From: Sindora glabra
Taxonomy: Eukaryota; Streptophyta; Magnoliopsida; Fabales; Fabaceae
Direction: 5' to 3'
Assembly (NCBI GenBank): GCA_020226215.1
Contig: CM035233.1
Coordinates: 37,966,027 to 38,030,026 of the forward strand
DNA: 64,000 nucleotides
Position 1 is the first letter of the stretch, and the number at the start of each line of letters is the position of its first letter. The translations under genes were made by a program, and so were the position numbers. Shown here piece by piece: positions 27,103 to 40,193 of the stretch. The notes below the pieces were generated by a model. The model made no database searches. It was not told the DNA's origin and saw nothing but the letters and a program-made list of their open reading frames with translations.

Positions 27103-29415
27103 ATGGAAGTAGATTATGGAGACGGTAAAGATTATGGTTATCCCTATAATTTGGTTGACGAAAACAAAAGGGATGAAGGAAATAGTGGCAAATGCAAGGG
27201 TTGGGGAGATGGTGATGTAATGACAGAACAAAACAAGGATGATGAAAATGCAAATCTTGATATCACTGAAAATGATATAATGCAACTAGAGTTTGAGAGC
27301 GAAGATGAAGCACTACATTGGTATATGCGATATGCACTATGTCTTGGTTTTGGGGTCAGAAAAGATGACTCTGGTTGGGACAGCAATGGTGAAATTTTAT
27401 GGCGGCAATATGTATGCAACAGGGAAGGATCAAGGGCAGCAAAACATCTAAATAGGATTGATAGGAAAAGGGAAGCAAGACCAGATACAAGAACAAACTG
27501 TAAAGCTCGTCTTCAAGTTAAATTAGACAAAGTGAAGAAGAAGTGGTTAGTGGTTAAAGCATGTGTGGAGCATAACCATGCATTGACTCCTTCAACAATG
27601 GCCCATTTAATTCCTTGCCATCGAAAACTGAGTGATGCAGATGCTGCCCAAGTTGAAAGCATGCGAGCATGTGGTGTAAAAATATGTCACATCATGGGTT
27701 TCATGTGTAGCCAAGCTGGAGGGGCAGCAGGGGTTAGTTTTTGTAGGAAGGATTTATATAATCATCTTGATAAGCAAAAGCGGATACTAGTTGCTGATGG
27801 AGATGCCTTTGCAGCACTAAGTTATCTGCAAGCAAAGGCAAATAGTGACCCACTTATGTTTGTGAAATACACCGTTGAATTTGGAGGACAACTTCAAAAC
27901 TTGTTTTGGTGTGATGGTACCAACCGGACAGATTATGAAGTGTTTGGCGATGTTGTAGCTTTTGACATAACTTATAGAAAAAACAAATACAACAAACCAT
28001 TGGTAATATTCTCAGGTGTGAACCATCATAACATGATTGCTGTATTTGCATATGCTTTATTGTCAGATGAAACGATTGACACATACAAATGGGTTCTTGA
28101 GACTTTACTTGAAGCTATGTCAAATAAGAAACCGGGTGCAGTTGTTACTGATGGAGATAAAGCAATGAGAAAAGCTATAAAGGATGTGTTCCCTAGAACC
28201 ACACACAGGTTGTGTGGGTGGCATCTACAAAGGAATGCAAAGACGAACATCAAGAGTGATGGTTTCTCTTCAGTCTTAGCAACATGCTTGTATGCGAACA
28301 TTAGCATTGAAAAATGGGAGATAGAGTGGAAGAGATTGGTGGAGGAATACAATGTTGGTAAAAATTAATGGGTCCAAAAAATGTATAAGAGGCGCAAAAT
28401 GTGGGCCACAGTATGGCTCTGAGGGAAATTCTTTGCTAGTATTCGGACAACTTCAATGTGTGAAGGGATTAATTCTTTCATTAAGAACTACGTTGAATCA
28501 AAACATAGCCTTGTGGAGTTCTTTCACCATTTTGAGCGTGCCTTGTCCCATTACAGAAATAATGAATTGAATGCTGATTTTTCATCATCTTACGGGAATA
28601 TTGTACCTACATCTGCCTTGGCGTCAATTGAAAGGAGCGTAGCAGAGGTATTTACTCGAGAAATGTTCCGAGAATTCAAAAAGCAATTAGATCTAGCTGC
28701 AGCTGTGATTGTGATAGGGGAGGATATCATGCACACCACAGTCAACTATGAAGTTACTATGTATCGCAGTCCGAATAGGAAATGGATAGTGTCATGTGAT
28801 AGAAATGCAAAACTCCTTAGATGTTCATGCTCCCATTTCGAGTCTCGAGGCATACCATGTGCTCATATTATTTCTATAATAAAACATGAACAAATGGAGG
28901 TACTACCTCCTAGTTTGGTGTGCAAAAGATGGACGAAGCATGCAAAAGCCATTGATCTTACATCTGGTAGTGGTGAAAGTGAGAATAGGCATAAGCTGGT
29001 TCGAATGAGGTATGCATCATTAGTTGCAAGTGCTAATCGTCTATGTTACTTAGGATCTCAAAATGGTTCTTCATTTAATGAAACAAGGGAATACATATGG
29101 GAGTTGATAGCAAAATTAAAGGGAAGGAAAGAGACTAACCTGCCCCTTGATTCCAGCAAAACAACAGCAGTAGAGGATCCCATCACTGTCAAAACAAAAG
29201 GTTGCCCCAAAAAGCTTGGTAAAAGAATTAAAAGGTGTGCAAAATGTAGAACAATAGGCCACAATATTCGGAGGTGCCCAAATGTCATTATGGATTCAAT
29301 GAATGAAGAATGTGCATATTCTACAAATTCAGAGGAGCCAGATTCAGGACCTGTATCTAGGAGTGGGGAGGAGGTAGACTTTTATTCATTGTATATGCAT
29401 CTAAGTAGCATATAA
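27103..29415 (+). pseudogene. FAR1/MURA-type MULE transposase, two nonsense codons
   Basis: One frame runs 771 codons from the ATG at 27103 to the stop at 29413, broken only by TAA at 28366 and TGA at 28420. Domains in order: FAR1-type DNA-binding domain (about residues 65-165, with conserved Cys and the HNH motif), MULE transposase core with FDITYR (Asp288), VVTDGDKAM (Asp350) and CGWH (C371, H374), SWIM zinc finger CSC...GIPCAH (28822-28866) and a C-terminal CCHC knuckle CAKCRTIGHNIRRC. Such proteins bind the element ends and cut and join DNA. Family alignment suggests the TAA replaced a Glu codon in an N-E-W motif and the TGA an Arg codon. Domesticated FAR1/FHY3 relatives exist in plants, but its place between inverted repeats makes this a transposon gene. 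No splice sites remove both stops convincingly. Confidence 0.9.
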
Positions 29416-30110
29416 TAGACACTAAATTTTCATGACATTGACCATAATATCTGTAGTTAGCGTAATTTTATGCATGCATTCATGAAGTAAAGGTATAGGC
29501 CAAGCCTTCATGACATGCGCAAGGATTATATGAGTGGGTGATTAATTTAAAAAATTATATTTCCATATGCTATACATGGCAATCTGCTTGTGTACTTATA
29601 TCATTCAATGCTAATTTTTTGCAGGGAAGGTTCCCAAGCCAACTGTTAATAGAAAGCAATTCCCAGCATGCTGACTGGTGTTAACTAGAAGAACACATTT
29701 ACACATTATTCATGCTAAGTATATTCGTCTGGTTTGTAAACTTTTTTGAGCTAAATCATAGGCAATTGTGGCAAGGTTGATTTGAAAACAATGTAAAGTA
29801 CCACATCATTGCATGTGTCATTGTTTTATTCTGGTCATGTGCGGGTGCTGGGATTTGTGGCGCCCATTAAATTTTGTACTACAAACATGTATAGGTGGCA
29901 ACGTTGAATGTTGGTAGTCATTGATTAGTCGAAATTGCTGTCTCTGACATGACATGAATGTGAGATGCATAGCTAATAGGGGTCAAAGGTATGAAGATGT
30001 ATATTTTGCCAAAAAATGTAGCTGCTGTAAGTTGGAATCACCTTAACTTTGATTATTACATGATCTATCGGTGGGCAGATTCCAAAAACCAATATAAATT
30101 ACTACATATC
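29416..30110 (+). other. transposase 3' flank, shared with the inverted second copy
   Basis: Non-coding sequence after the transposase stop whose reverse complement is found at about 44550-45210, with landmarks GCGCCCA(T/C)TAA, ACATGTATAGGTGGCAA and TTTGCCAAAAA(A)TGTAGCT. A TTTTTTGCAG before GGAAGGTTCC near 29624 could be a 3' UTR intron acceptor. It probably contains the transposase 3' UTR. Confidence 0.6.
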
Positions 30111-31430
30111 TTTATTTTATCTCTTTTTACTTCATGATTTTTCAATCATCGCTGATCTTTTTATTTATTTTGCTATATATTTTATTATTTTTATGTTCAC
30201 ACATCCATATCTCATTCATTATTTATTTTGATTTTGATTTGTTATATTATATATTATTTTCTTATTTTAAGTGCAAATATGTTATTTACAATCTAAGTAA
30301 TAATATTATTAAGTAATATAGATATAATATGTTACATTTTATATTTATTTTCATAAATAATTAATTTAATTGAATCATTTAACAATATATTTTATTACAT
30401 TTAAATTTGATATGTTGTCATCATAGATTTATTTTATATTATCACTTATTTATATGTTGTACAAACTATAAAAATATCATAATATTTTTATAGTTTGTGA
30501 CCTATAATGTTTTTATATATTGATAGTGTAGAAAAATTTTCCATTATAATAAATTAAATTTAAAATTTTTTATATTTTTAACTCTGACGTTATAGTATTT
30601 TACAATTTTCCTATTGTTTATATCTTTTTAGTTATTCTATTATACATTTTCCTTGTTTTTGTTCTCTTTGTCATCAAATCTGCAAATATTTTTTTACTGC
30701 TCCGAAAGCTTTACGTTTGAATTGATATAACTTCCTAAAATTACTTGAATATTTCATTTGTTTATATTTAACTAAGCATTTACAACGTATAAAATTATTT
30801 AAACCAGTTAATGTAGAGCTAAACTCTTGAACTCAACTACTTCATCTCATTCATTTACATTGTCCTCTTAGGTTTTATATATTTGCTTACCTAAATCACA
30901 TACTTTGTCTCTACTTGTGGTTTATGTTTTAAATTAAAATATAGTTAAATATTTTAATTAAAAGATCTTTCCTTTCTATTACATTAATATTTTATTTGAT
31001 TTTTTTAATCACATAATGTAGAATGTGCATAATAACTAATACCCATTATTGTTGAAATCATTTTTTAAATTTTATCCACAATATTTTCCACCTAGATTAA
31101 TGTAACTTCTTTCTGAAAATTATTTGAATAATTTAATTATTTTGTTAATATATGTTATTAGTATTTTACTAAGCATTTTATATTCTCAAATCAACTAAAA
31201 AGATTCAATTCAGAATTTTAGAGTAAATCTTATATAACATGAAAACTTAATTTTTTCATTTTTATTTTGATTGCATTTTTTACCTTCAAATGATTCTAAT
31301 GCTATGATTTAACTTAGTTTTTAAGCATGATTATAACTTCAATTTATGACGCCTAAAATTTGTTATAAATAATTGAATGCTTTTGATATTGATATTGATT
31401 CTTTTGCTATTTTATGTTTATTTTTTTTCT
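30110..31430. repeat. AT-rich stretch with the dispersed ~230-bp repeat
   Basis: Homology to the inverted copy at 44.5 kb stops at about 30110, and 1.3 kb of AT-rich DNA follows. The part at 30100-30600 shows the unit order AATATTATTAAGTAATATAGATATAATAT and downstream words shared with 7650-8560 and 39600-41260. No gene seen; it is probably a later insertion between transposase tail and protease gene. Confidence 0.45.
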
Positions 31431-31930
31431 GTTTGACAGTCCAACATAAGCCTCCAATGCTAGCCCATGCCCTCAGCCTGTGATAGGTTGAGTTAGCTCA
31501 GTGGAAAGGCGTTTGGATCACTGAGCATATGCATGTTTTGCTAAAGAAAAAAACGAAGGCAGGAATACTATCTGTACAGGCATGCCATAGGTGCAGTACT
31601 AGACTTGCAATTGACAATAACATAGGAAGCATTAATAAAGTGAGTAAAGGCCAATCATATAATGAAGTGAGTCACTAGCATTTCATAATCCACCGCATGT
31701 CTCACTTCATGGTGAAGAGACGCAGCACATAATGAATCAAAATAAGACGAAAAGGAATTTGTTCTTTAACAAGTAGTTAGCATGCTCTCATGTGTGCATG
31801 CCCAAAAAAACCCAACAATCATAGGCAAGGTTTGTTATCCAAAGTGACAACATTAACTTACCAACAAAAAATAAAAAAAATTACAAAATGGAGGCCACCA
31901 ATACACGCACATAGTTGCTACCAATTTTCT

Positions 31931-34900
31931 CAATAGTTCAAACTAAGATTCTGCCCTTGGAGTCCGCCTCTTGCTCGCATGAACTGATAGGCTAGTTGCC
32001 GAATCTCTCCACACTTTTCATTGTATGCCTTTGTTACCAAGTCAAGGGAAAGCTTCACATGCACATAATCATCAATCGGCTATGACACATAAATATGAGT
32101 GAAAAACAACTTGTTTAGTTACTTAAATAAGGCAAAGATAAGGTATAGTATCAACAGGTATTACTGATATGCAAAAAAAAATAAGGTCTCTATAAAACAT
32201 TGTCGGCCATGAATATTATCTAGAACTTACCCCTAGTGAATATGTCTTCCATTGATCAGATAGTGTCATCCATCTTGCGACCCATATCCCACAATCAACG
32301 CTGCCCAGTATATAAGCATTACAAATGAGCACAATCAGGTTATTCTATAACAACAAAGGGTAATTGTTTCAGGTTTCATCTACAGTAGTAGTCATACCAA
32401 TTACTTTGCTCTGGCAAATTATTTAGGATGACAATGGGGAATGCAGACACATGAGGAACGAGAACACTTGGTTTTTCATAAAATGACCCATCACCAATCA
32501 TTTCCTCAAGAAACAAACTGACGCATCGAATTTGTCTCTCTCGTAAATGCTTTTGCCGAGTACATGGCTTAGAGTCCAAGTAGACTAGTTCTTTCTTAAT
32601 TAAATCAACCACTAGAAGATACCAATGCTCAATAACAGGGTCAAACATAGGAACAAATATCTACACACATAATGTTCATGTGTAAGTTGCTGCAAGTTTG
32701 GAGAAACATTATAAATGTATAAGTTGCACTCATAAATAACTCTTGGGTATGCATGACTTAAATATTCAAAGATAAATGCAAGGTTACTTAATTGAGAACT
32801 GTGTTGGGAGCCACCATTTCATCTGCACAGCACCCAAGCTACGTTCCTCATGCGTCATCATACAAGCAACCATTGTTAAAATATCACCATCTAATCTGCC
32901 ACCAGGAGCAATCGTCAGGAATGATTCTCGAGTCCTATCCGCAAAGGAGTTCTTCATTATCACCTCCCTGCATGAATTGCATAGTTAGTATAGTTACTTA
33001 AAAGATGGGCAAACATAGTTACTTCATAAAATGTCAGAGGACAGGATGCTTTGATATACAATGCAGTTAGTATCGAACACAATTTTCGGGTTCAATGACT
33101 CTTGTCTTTTTGAAATTATAAAGAGAAACACATGTATATACCCATTGCCAACCTAAATAGAGAGATTATAGGAAATATGTAAACTTATTGATTCAAGTCG
33201 TAGCCTTCAACAAAGCTATAATGTAACAGGCATCATGTGTTGTTTGGCAGGTCTACTCAATTAAAACTAAACTCAATCAACCAATAGGCCTACATTGATC
33301 AAATTAAAGGAAAGCAACCTTGGACACAAGTTAATGATGAATCCCTATCCTGGAACCAGATTTGAAACCTTTACAATGTTGTACAAGAAATATGATAAAT
33401 TAGAACTATAACATCCATTATGCATACTGTTTTGTATAGAATCCACTTTAAGAGGTCTGGCATTAGACTATTTTGTATTACTAATTGATATTGTACACTG
33501 TGTCTGAAAATTTCCAAACTCCACCATTCTAAAAGAAGTGTAGTTAATGTAGAGAAAGCATAATTAATTAACCTTGTCCCTCGAAAGATTTAGTCAAATA
33601 TGCAATACAATTTAAGCAGCATAATGCATCTACAAGATTATACATATAATCAAAATTCATAAACATTTAATGAAGTTTAAGAAATGCTTGTATATTTATT
33701 TATATGCAACTGATTTGTTCTTGTATTGATCTATAAAAACTAAAATGTTTATCAATTAATCAGCTGGTGACAGGACTACATTCATTAAAAATCTCTTTTC
33801 TCAATCTTAAAGATATCAACATTGATAAACAACTACAAATTTATTGACTTTCATCTTAACTAATGAGTATTTAAGTTGTTTCTATTGGTCACTTGCCCAT
33901 TAGTATGTGAGGTGAAAATAAGTTATTTTATTGGTCAAGTTACATACCTTGGATCTTTCTCTCCCTGCTCAAGGGAAAATACATATGCCACTATACAAAT
34001 TTCATCTACTTGTAATCTCATTGCTTTTGTCGGGTTAAAGGACACCGGAATCCACTACACAGATAAAAAGAATTTTCATATCTATGTTTATAAATGGCAA
34101 ATGTTGGGCTTGCAATTTGAAAATAATTTTACCATTGGCACTTGTAACAGATCACCATCATGTTCTTGAATAGGTGGACTCATTTGCTTTGACTTACTAC
34201 TTTGCGTGCCCACATCAGCTGATGTTTTAGTCCGACCACTTTTAGGAGAGAAAAGCCTTTGCCCAATTGTCCGCCTTGTAGTAGTTCCACCCTACACGAT
34301 AATTAAGTTAGTGTTACAAGATGTAAGAAAACGTTGAGATATAATGCAAGAGTGTAGTGTACTAACCGACAACACGGGTGACTTGTTTATTTCCTTGCCC
34401 TTCGTGACTTTACGCATAGATTTGCCCATACCCGATACGTCCAAAAGAAGATCTTTTATCATACAGCTATCTTCATTTGGGTGTTTCTGTTGGAGACATT
34501 CTTTAGACGATGAAATCACGTGCATAAATGTCTCACTAGATTTGCCAGGGCTGCTGGATACCCGCAACATATCAAATAGTTCATCCAAACGGGCTTTCAG
34601 AGTAGCTTCGAGTGATGCCACCACCTGAGCAGTAATGTTGCTTGGTAGAGCCAATATTTTTTACTCTATCATCTCAATTGATGACTCTAACTTCTCCAAT
34701 TCGATCCTTGTGTGTTGAATTGAATGGTGCTCATATTCATCATGCATTAATTACAATTCATGCATTCAATAACATAAAATATAAATTTTTGTGTTATACC
34801 TTGTTAGCTAAGGTGGGACCATTGCATGCCCCTGTAGATGGTTCCTCTTGATGGGTCCCCCGCAAGCTAATATTTTGACTGCACATAGTACATCATAAAA

Positions 34901-35220
34901 TTGGAAATAAGGTGAGTAAAGGTAACTCCATAGTGAAAGAGCACTACATCTGGAAAGCCAAAATACAAGTATAAATGTCGCCATTGATTAACATGTTTCT
35001 ATGAAAGACATGACACACAGGGGAGTATCAGATAAATGCCAAATCTTTTCTACCTTGATGAAATGTCTATGATGAGTGTGTGATCCTGGCTTTTCCTTTT
35101 TCGTTGACCAGCTATTGTTCCCGAAGTTTGGTCTGCCATTGCCGACGGGTTAGAGTTCGGGATGTCATGGTAATCTTCGACAGGGTCTTGTGGCATTACT
35201 TCGTTGTCCAACTCACTCAT
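31931..35220 (-). pseudogene. ULP1-like C48 cysteine protease, nine exons, one nonsense codon
   Basis: Reading leftwards, consensus-like splice sites give exons 35220-35054, 34878-34800, 34729-34367, 34291-34133, 34054-33948, about 32967-32790, 32660-32398, 32300-32231 and 32079-31930 (TGA), about 510 codons. The C-terminal peptidase has HWYLLVVDL (His at 32627), VYLDS (Asp at 32576, 17 residues on), and PEQSN joined by splicing to VDCGIWVARW (Cys at 32293, six after Gln). These match the His-Asp-Gln-Cys set of ULP1/SENP proteases, which cut SUMO or related modifiers; the substrate is unknown. Exon 3 holds a coiled-coil-like RIELEKLESS region, with TAA at 34661-34663 inside it. Phase between exons 6 and 7 does not fit with GT-AG sites. 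All other checked junctions keep frame. Probably a damaged MULE cargo gene. Confidence 0.85.
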
Positions 35221-35399
35221 TGCTACCGCAGATGGTTAGTGTTCTTAGAGAAATGCCTTAGACAATGGCTATCTTGGGTAAGGAAGGTGGATGCAGTAAG
35301 AAAAATAAGCAACTGCTTAGGGATTTTTAAGCTGGTTCAACGAATTTTCATTGCCCACACAAACACTGTATTTCACCTTTTTCCCCTTTAGCTGTTTAG
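35221..35399 (-). other. 5' flank of the ULP1-like gene
   Basis: Short sequence between the ATG of the ULP1-like gene and the direct repeat. A TTGCATT- and TACCG-containing region with no certain TATA box. It could be 5' UTR. Confidence 0.35.
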
Positions 35400-36145
35400 G
35401 AACCGTACCTTATAGCTTTGTCACGTTGCGATGACTCCATTTAAGAATTATCAATTAGCTAATGACAACATTATTCGGAGAGAAATTACCTGTGACAGAC
35501 ATGAAACCACAATCACCATTTTACACCTGAGTTGTGTTTGCCTTTGGGGGACCATTAGTAAATCCTTATATTAAACTTAATCGACAGTAGATAATTGACC
35601 ATCTTCACTATAGCACGTTAAATGGAATGGGAGATTATTGGTTGCTTATCTCCTTAGCTGGCAAGCAAATTCAAAATGGCGCGCAATGGAGGGACAAGGA
35701 TTTATCTAGCTGTCATTGTGGCTTCCATTGATCAGGTACTGCTGGAAAATAAGATGGCTAACAGCACTGTGCCCCTAAAATCCATAACTTTTTCACAAAG
35801 GAGCCGTTCTGCCCATTTTCCCATGTATAATGCATTAAATGTCATCCTGCTGCCTGCAAACATATTAGTCCTTGTTAAGTTAGAAAGAGCCTTTATTCCC
35901 CATCCCAATTACGAGGAAGCCCGAAGGAATGCTCCGTGAGAAAAAAATGGAAAGTCCACAGCTTATTTTGGTGTAGACGTTAATTGAACAATACTAAGGC
36001 ATGATTTTAGTGACCTACCAAGATGCGCTCATATCATAATATATATATTGAATTTTAGATGTTTTACAATTTATTAAATTAAGAAAACTAGGGGGTGCTA
36101 GTCAAACAATATCATAAATATCTTGTTGAGGAATATCAAGTGAGT
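35400..36145. repeat. direct repeat copy A, upstream of the protease gene
   Basis: Aligns with 42222-43020 in the same orientation. Shared words include CGGAGAGAAATTA, GACA(G/C)ACATGAAACCACAAT, GGCAAGCAAATTCA, GGAGGGACAAG, CTTTTTCACAAAG and CTCATATCATAAT. GC content is higher than the surroundings. Because the ULP1-like gene runs away from it, copy A would contain that gene's promoter. An 87-codon plus-strand frame inside is not conserved as a frame in copy B. Confidence 0.8.
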
Positions 36146-36506
36146 AATAGAAAATTAAGGTTTTAGTCAAATGGATTTATTACATGTTTTGAAAATTTAA
36201 TTACAATAAATTATAATAATGTGGGTGAATAAATACAAGGCGTGCTAAGCAAATCTTGTCATAACTTGGTGTCTGTTATTTTCCCTTTCATCAATTGTCA
36301 AGGTATGATTTAATTGAAATAATGATCACTTATATTTTTAATCTTCCCTTGAAAGAAATTATCAATTTAGAATTAATTTATTGTAATTTATATATTTATA
36401 TTCTAACACATAATAGTAGCATTTGTAGTTACCACATGTCAGTCCATTAATAACAGGGTTTCAAAGAAAGCCGTATAGTGAACAGGTAACAACAAATATA
36501 TGTAAA
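36146..36506. other. spacer, no gene seen
   Basis: AT-rich sequence between direct repeat A and a Helitron-type end; nothing recognisable. Confidence 0.4.
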
Positions 36507-36545
36507 CTAGATTTTAAACCCATTCTTTGCACGGTATGCAAACTA
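36507..36545 (-). mobile_element. Helitron-type 3' terminus, minus orientation
   Basis: On the minus strand the sequence ends GGGTTTAAAATCTAG followed by T, preceded by the small hairpin region GCATACCGTGCAAAGAATGG. CTAG plus a T fits the CTRR-T rule. The stem is imperfect. The body would extend to the right; its 5' end was not found. Confidence 0.45.
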
Positions 36546-38289
36546 TCATTTGTTAATAAATGTTTTTAAATTAAATTTTGATAACAAAATTTTTTTAATT
36601 ATTCTGTACAATTATTTTAGTAAATTTTTTACATGTAAATTAAGGCTATAATTATATTCCTCAACGAAATTAAATCACATCATAAAATTATGTAAAGATA
36701 GATAATTATTTCAAACTATAATCAAATTAAAAATAGGATAATTAATATTCCATTGAATATATGATTTGCTCCATCACTCTTAATTGAACATTTTTAATTG
36801 ACTTTGAAATTAAAAATTATTTAGTCAAATACCAATAGAATATTGGAAAAAAATAAATTTCTCAAAAAATTTTAAAGTTAAATAAATAATGGCATAAGAA
36901 TATAATGGGTTTATAAAAAAAAATTCACAAAATCAATATCTAGCCATAATTATGAATAATTTCGCTTTATATGATTAGGAGAATATTAATGTAAGTAAGA
37001 TATTTTAAATGATAGATGAGGAATCTATATAAGTATTGACATGAACAATTTATAAATTCTATAAAATAAAACTTTCATAATTTTAATTGTATCTTATAAA
37101 AATATTGATAATAATGAAAGTACACATGTTAGGTGTGAGGTATTAAAGGACAAACCTAATATTTTATTATATTATTACAATATACATATAGATTAAGGTA
37201 GAATTAAAAAATAAAATTGGAGTTGTTGTGAGAGTACACGTGGCATATGCAAGGTATGTGTTATTATATATTTTACTTAAGAGCGGGTGAATTAGGTTTC
37301 AGACAACTTTTTAGCATCAATAACGCTCAGAAAATTGTTTAAGAATTATGGGTGAAGATAAAGATATAAGGTATGCATGTTTGTGATTCCAACAGTAAAA
37401 CAAGAAAAATAGACCAACAACAAATAAATAAAGAGACAGGTAAGAGAAAAATTAACATGTTAATTTATAGTGGTTTCAGCCTTGAAGAAAAATAAACCAA
37501 CAACAAATAAATAAAGAGACAGGCCGCCGTAAAATTTTCTAAAATGTCTCATTGAATCAATGTGATAGAATTAGAGTTCAAGCTAAATGCATTACTCATC
37601 TAATGTGATTTGTGTTAAATTAAGTGACTTAATTTTATATTCCATAATTTATAAAAATATTTACAAATCAAAATTAAATTCATTCATTTCAAATTTTATA
37701 TGTCTTATATTGATTTTTACATGTTATATTTTGAATAGCAAATAGACAACAAATAAGATTGTGTTATAATTTTATTGCCCAGTACCATTTCCTTCCTTTT
37801 TTCTACTTTGTTATATATAAAATTTTCTTGTCTGCTCTTATTATTTACTTAATGCTCATATAAGAAAGTATAATCTTTATTATAAAAATATTAAAATATC
37901 TTTAAAATTTCGATGAAAACTTATAAACTAGTTACCCCTAAGTCCTTAACACAACAAAAGATATTTTAGATTGAGAAAGTTCCATAAATTGGAATATAAT
38001 GCTACTATTCATTAACGTTTATTAAACAACAATTTAGATCAATGAGGATATTGAATTTGATGCATGTGTAGTTGTCAAATTATTACATGCTAAAACTAAA
38101 GACAATTATGTTACTACAGCACACAAAATGTTCTCATTGTTTGGTACAAACTTTTTTCACTTCAATTTCTGATTTCCCATGTTAAAAAAATGCCTTTGAA
38201 ATTTAAATTTTGACGCAAAATTGTTTTGCTTCTATCTCCAATCTATATCTGTATAGGGCAAACAAGGTTTTAGCTTTCCTTTTTTAATT
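36546..38289. other. AT-rich stretch, no gene seen
   Basis: No coding region recognised. The phrase AATAAACCAACAACAAATAAATAAAGAGACAGG-like occurs twice in tandem near 37400 and 37490 (about 90 bp apart), a small local duplication. This may be the body of the minus-strand Helitron whose end is at 36507. Confidence 0.4.
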
Positions 38290-39440
38290 ATTTTTCCTGC
38301 TTAGGTGTCAGCAACTCAGCGACTGCTGAATTAAATTTCCTGCCTAATCTCTTCCCTCCATGCTGTTGCAATGCGTCTAGGGTGAGGTGAAGTGCTACTA
38401 CGCCAGTCCACTTGATAAGACATCATTCCCCCTCGGGCGATAATGCTCTGCTTGGTTATAATAGAAAATAGGAGAGAAAGAAATTAGAGGAGAAATAAAA
38501 TATGGGAAAAAGAAAAGTGAAGAGCTGTTATTTTCTTTAGGTGTGCTTGGTTGTAAGAAAAATTAGAGAGAAAAAAAACTAACGGAGAAAATATTGTGTT
38601 TGATGGTGAGAGAAGAGGGACGAAAAATATAAAAGGATTATTTTTTTATTTTACTTAAATATAAAAATAAAAAATAATATAAAATAATGTCTACCTACTT
38701 TACAAGTAAATTTTATATTAATTTTTTTAGCATAAAAGGTTGGGTTTAATTTTTTCAACATAATTTTTATGTAAATTTAAGTAGATAGTATAAAACAATA
38801 GCAACCCAATTTTTCAACGTGAAAATTAAATAGTTGTTATTAATTATTATCTAAATTTAAAACAAAAGTAATTTACTACTAGCAATCTTGTTTTCTCATG
38901 CATATTTGATATGCATTTTCACCTTGAAGGGTTAATAAGTTATATCATATAATTTTTACAATTAAAAAATAACTTCTCTCTATTACAAAACTTAAAAAGA
39001 AAAAAAAACTAAAGGAGACCGGTTCTGTAGCAGATCGTGCTTGAATCTTACTGGAGCTGGAGGACAATAGTGACTCACCCTTTCTTGGTGGATCTGCGGT
39101 CGGACTGTAGGTTGAAAGAGCTTAAAAAAAATAATCAAGCTCCAACCATCAAATAGCAACCAGAAAAAGAAGAAGATTTGTTACCTGCTCCGTACGGTAG
39201 CATGCGTCAGCCACTTGGGTGGAGGAAATGGCAGCTGTAGCAGCGATCTCTGTCCATGCAACAACCAGCAGAGAAAATGGCAGTGGGAGGAGGACGAGAT
39301 TTTGATACTATACACCACTTCTTCTCTATTTCCCCCTCTCATCTGAGGTGAAAATAAAATGGTAGGACCCACTGTACGACTTCCACCCTCATTTCTCTTC
39401 TCCTTCATTCTCAACTAAAAGCCAAGCAAGAGAAAATTAT
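38290..39440. other. GC-richer insert or MITE-like segment, unidentified
   Basis: GC rises in two blocks, about 38290-38450 and 39010-39420. GCTTGGTT(A/G)TAA occurs at about 38453 and 38548, and its partial complement near 39420 (AAAGCCAAGC), which suggests nested MITE ends with AGAGAGAAA-rich subtermini. The gene-like blocks translate to nothing that I recognise. A 77-codon minus-strand frame (39181-39414) has no domain. Confidence 0.35.
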
Positions 39441-39599
39441 TATTTTCTGGTACTTTTCTACTTCGAAATTTCTTTCCACCATGTATTCTATTCAAAAAGC
39501 AAAGGGTAATGCGTCCCTTTTATTTTCATTTTTCTTAAATTTTTTCACAAAATTTCATTAATTTTTCATGCACTCCAGTGTTCAATTACATTACATATA

Positions 39600-40120
39600 T
39601 TATTTATTTAGTTTATTCTACATTTTTTCTAATCATTTTTCTTAAATACACCTCAATTGTTAATATCATTAAGGTGCACTAATATAATATTATACATTTT
39701 ATTTTATTAAAAAACTTATATAAATTAAAATTCTAAGTTAATTAAAATTTTTCTACTCATCTACCACTTTCAAACGTTGAGATATAGTTATTATTTTTAA
39801 TATGGTCTATTACCCTTAAATTATATATGTTTCATTTTCGTTTATTTTATTATATTTTTTCATTTTGATTCACGATATTTGTAATTTGGATGCCAATATT
39901 ATTTAGTAATAAAATATAATATGATATATTAAATTTTTATTATAAATTATTTTCAATGTCCTGAAATGTTTATTTAATTGAATTATTTAACTTTGTATTT
40001 TATTTTTAATTCATATATTATTTTGTCACTCATTTACTATATCTATTCTTTTCATTTGCTTCATGAAAAACTTTTACTCTTTTCTTCTTTTTTTTTATGA
40101 ACTCCTATTATTTGAAGTTC

Positions 40121-40193
<73 letters not shown>

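Noticed and set aside
27103..29415. Interpretation as a host FHY3/FAR1-family gene
   Set aside because: It lies between long inverted repeats, has a second inverted tail in the same element and two nonsense codons; a transposon-borne transposase explains this better.
31480..31530. tRNA-like box A sequence (TTAGCTCAGTGG)
   Set aside because: No box B or cloverleaf follows, so it is not a tRNA gene; at most a SINE head fragment.
34344..34628. 94-codon plus-strand frame
   Set aside because: It is antisense to exon 3 of the ULP1-like gene.
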